A stretch of DNA of 64,000 nt from Haladaptatus sp. R4 (GTDB lineage Archaea; Halobacteriota; Halobacteria; Halobacteriales; Haladaptataceae), in assembly GCF_001625445.1 (NCBI RefSeq), contig NZ_LWHG01000030.1, positions 62,001 to 126,000 on the forward strand, read 5' to 3'. The notes under the pieces are model-generated. The model ran no database searches, was not told the DNA's origin, and worked only from the letters and a program-made list of their open reading frames with translations. The position numbers and the translations under genes are program-made. Positions 63,363 through 64,000 of the stretch are shown here, piece by piece. Position 1 is the first letter of the stretch, and each line of letters begins with the position of its first letter.

Positions 63363-64000
63363 ACGAACACCAGTCGAAGAGGTAAACTAGACAGGGCCAA
63401 TTTACCTTCTAACACATTTCTTAGAGAAGAGCGCGCTTGCTGTATCTCATTGTTAACGAACTCCAAGAAGATAATTGACGACTAGTTGTGAGTCATCCAC
63501 CGATTTCTCAACAGAAAGAGCAACCCGAGTTCCTTGCAGTTCGACCACGAGTCGGGCAGCTTTGTGATCGTCGCAACTGAGAAAGAACGGAGCGAATATG
63601 TTCATCCAGCAATCGAGACAGTACTCATGGCATAGATTGGTGTTGAATATCCAGTTTGCTATCGGCGGTGGTTTTGTGTGGAGTTTGTCGGTGGTTTACA
63701 ACAGGTGACTTCTCAATCCATTACATCGAAACACACGACAGTTAAAACTGGGACTCTCGGTAGGATCGCCATCCCAACTTGGATAACGACCGTCTCCACT
63801 TTCACCAACCACCAAATGGGAACGATGTTGCGGATGTCTCACTCGAATCAGTGCATCCGTTAGATGTGCTCTCGACGGTACTTGCTGCCATCGAACAACG
63901 TGGTACTCAGCAATGGGAAGCACGGTCACAAGGGTGATTACCGAGAAAAAAGCCACCCAAATCGAAGAATTCGAAACATCTGCCTCCGCAGTACAAGCCC
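63363..64000. other. Downstream region with gene fragments and possible partial gene
   Basis: Short coding-like pieces occur without starts: FDHESGSFVIVATEKERSEY (about 63540-63630) and DVSLESVHPLDVLSTVLAAI then EQRGTQQWEARSQG (about 63830-63937). A frame from an ATG at 63913 (MGSTVTRVITEKKATQIEEF) stays open to the window edge and may be the start of the next gene. None is identified. Confidence 0.3.

Overview
The window reads as a haloarchaeal genome segment (class Halobacteria). Support: acidic proteomes, Tat and lipobox signal peptides, TATA/BRE promoters about 26-30 nt before leaderless starts, an ISH3-family insertion sequence, a DUF1931-type histone-fold gene, a PGF-CTERM-like tail and typical haloarchaeal gene families. 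The two outer thirds are metabolic. The middle (about 9-38 kb) is an accessory region of small regulators, toxin-like genes, an IS, gene debris, AT-rich islands and a block that looks like integrated plasmid DNA.

Layout. 0.1-4.7 kb: 5-oxoprolinase genes pxpA, pxpB, pxpC with a separate biotin carboxylase and a biotin carrier protein. 4.7-8.7 kb: a decayed berberine-bridge-type FAD oxidase, a Tat-exported protein, and a flavin monooxygenase beside its likely regulator. 8.8-19 kb: small wHTH genes and their remnants, a Doc-motif protein, paired membrane proteins, a TrkA-C membrane protein, a 55-residue histone-fold protein and small zinc-finger genes. 19-27 kb: possible restriction-modification debris, a 489-residue HTH/HEPN-like protein, AT-rich orphan membrane proteins, and an ISH3-family element with matching 9-bp ends. 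27-30.3 kb: a tightly overlapping operon of six uncharacterised genes. It is followed by a gene-free stretch with three copies of a 10-bp palindrome, then an RHH/PIN pair and a Fic protein. 33.4-36.2 kb: a tRNA 3'-end fragment, two perfect hairpins and a MATE exporter. 36.7-38.6 kb: a protein with an Ala/Gly/Cys tail and a nucleotidyltransferase/HEPN pair.

38.6-53.9 kb is one catabolic neighbourhood. One arm is YjiH-type membrane protein, FAD amine/amino-acid oxidase, class-III aminotransferase, amidinohydrolase-like protein, Lrp regulator and nitrilase-type amidase. Facing it is a Pot-type ABC importer followed by two aldehyde dehydrogenases and a saccharopine-dehydrogenase-like enzyme. Together they suggest import and oxidation of a polyamine, guanidino compound or basic amino acid. 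54.2-56.1 kb is a DrrAB-type ABC exporter. 56.6-57.7 kb is a wHTH/PIN-like pair. 58-63.4 kb is an Lrp regulator, a cupin, a chimeric remnant and the hydantoinase/oxoprolinase pair hyuAB.

Two patterns cut across the window. Many recognisable genes carry a single-base frameshift, several in short homopolymer runs (accC, two HTH regulators, MATE, aldehyde dehydrogenase, hyuA and others), which suggests either sequence error or widespread decay. In three toxin-antitoxin-like pairs the toxin-side gene is broken and the partner is intact. All function calls come from reading motifs by eye; no database search was run.
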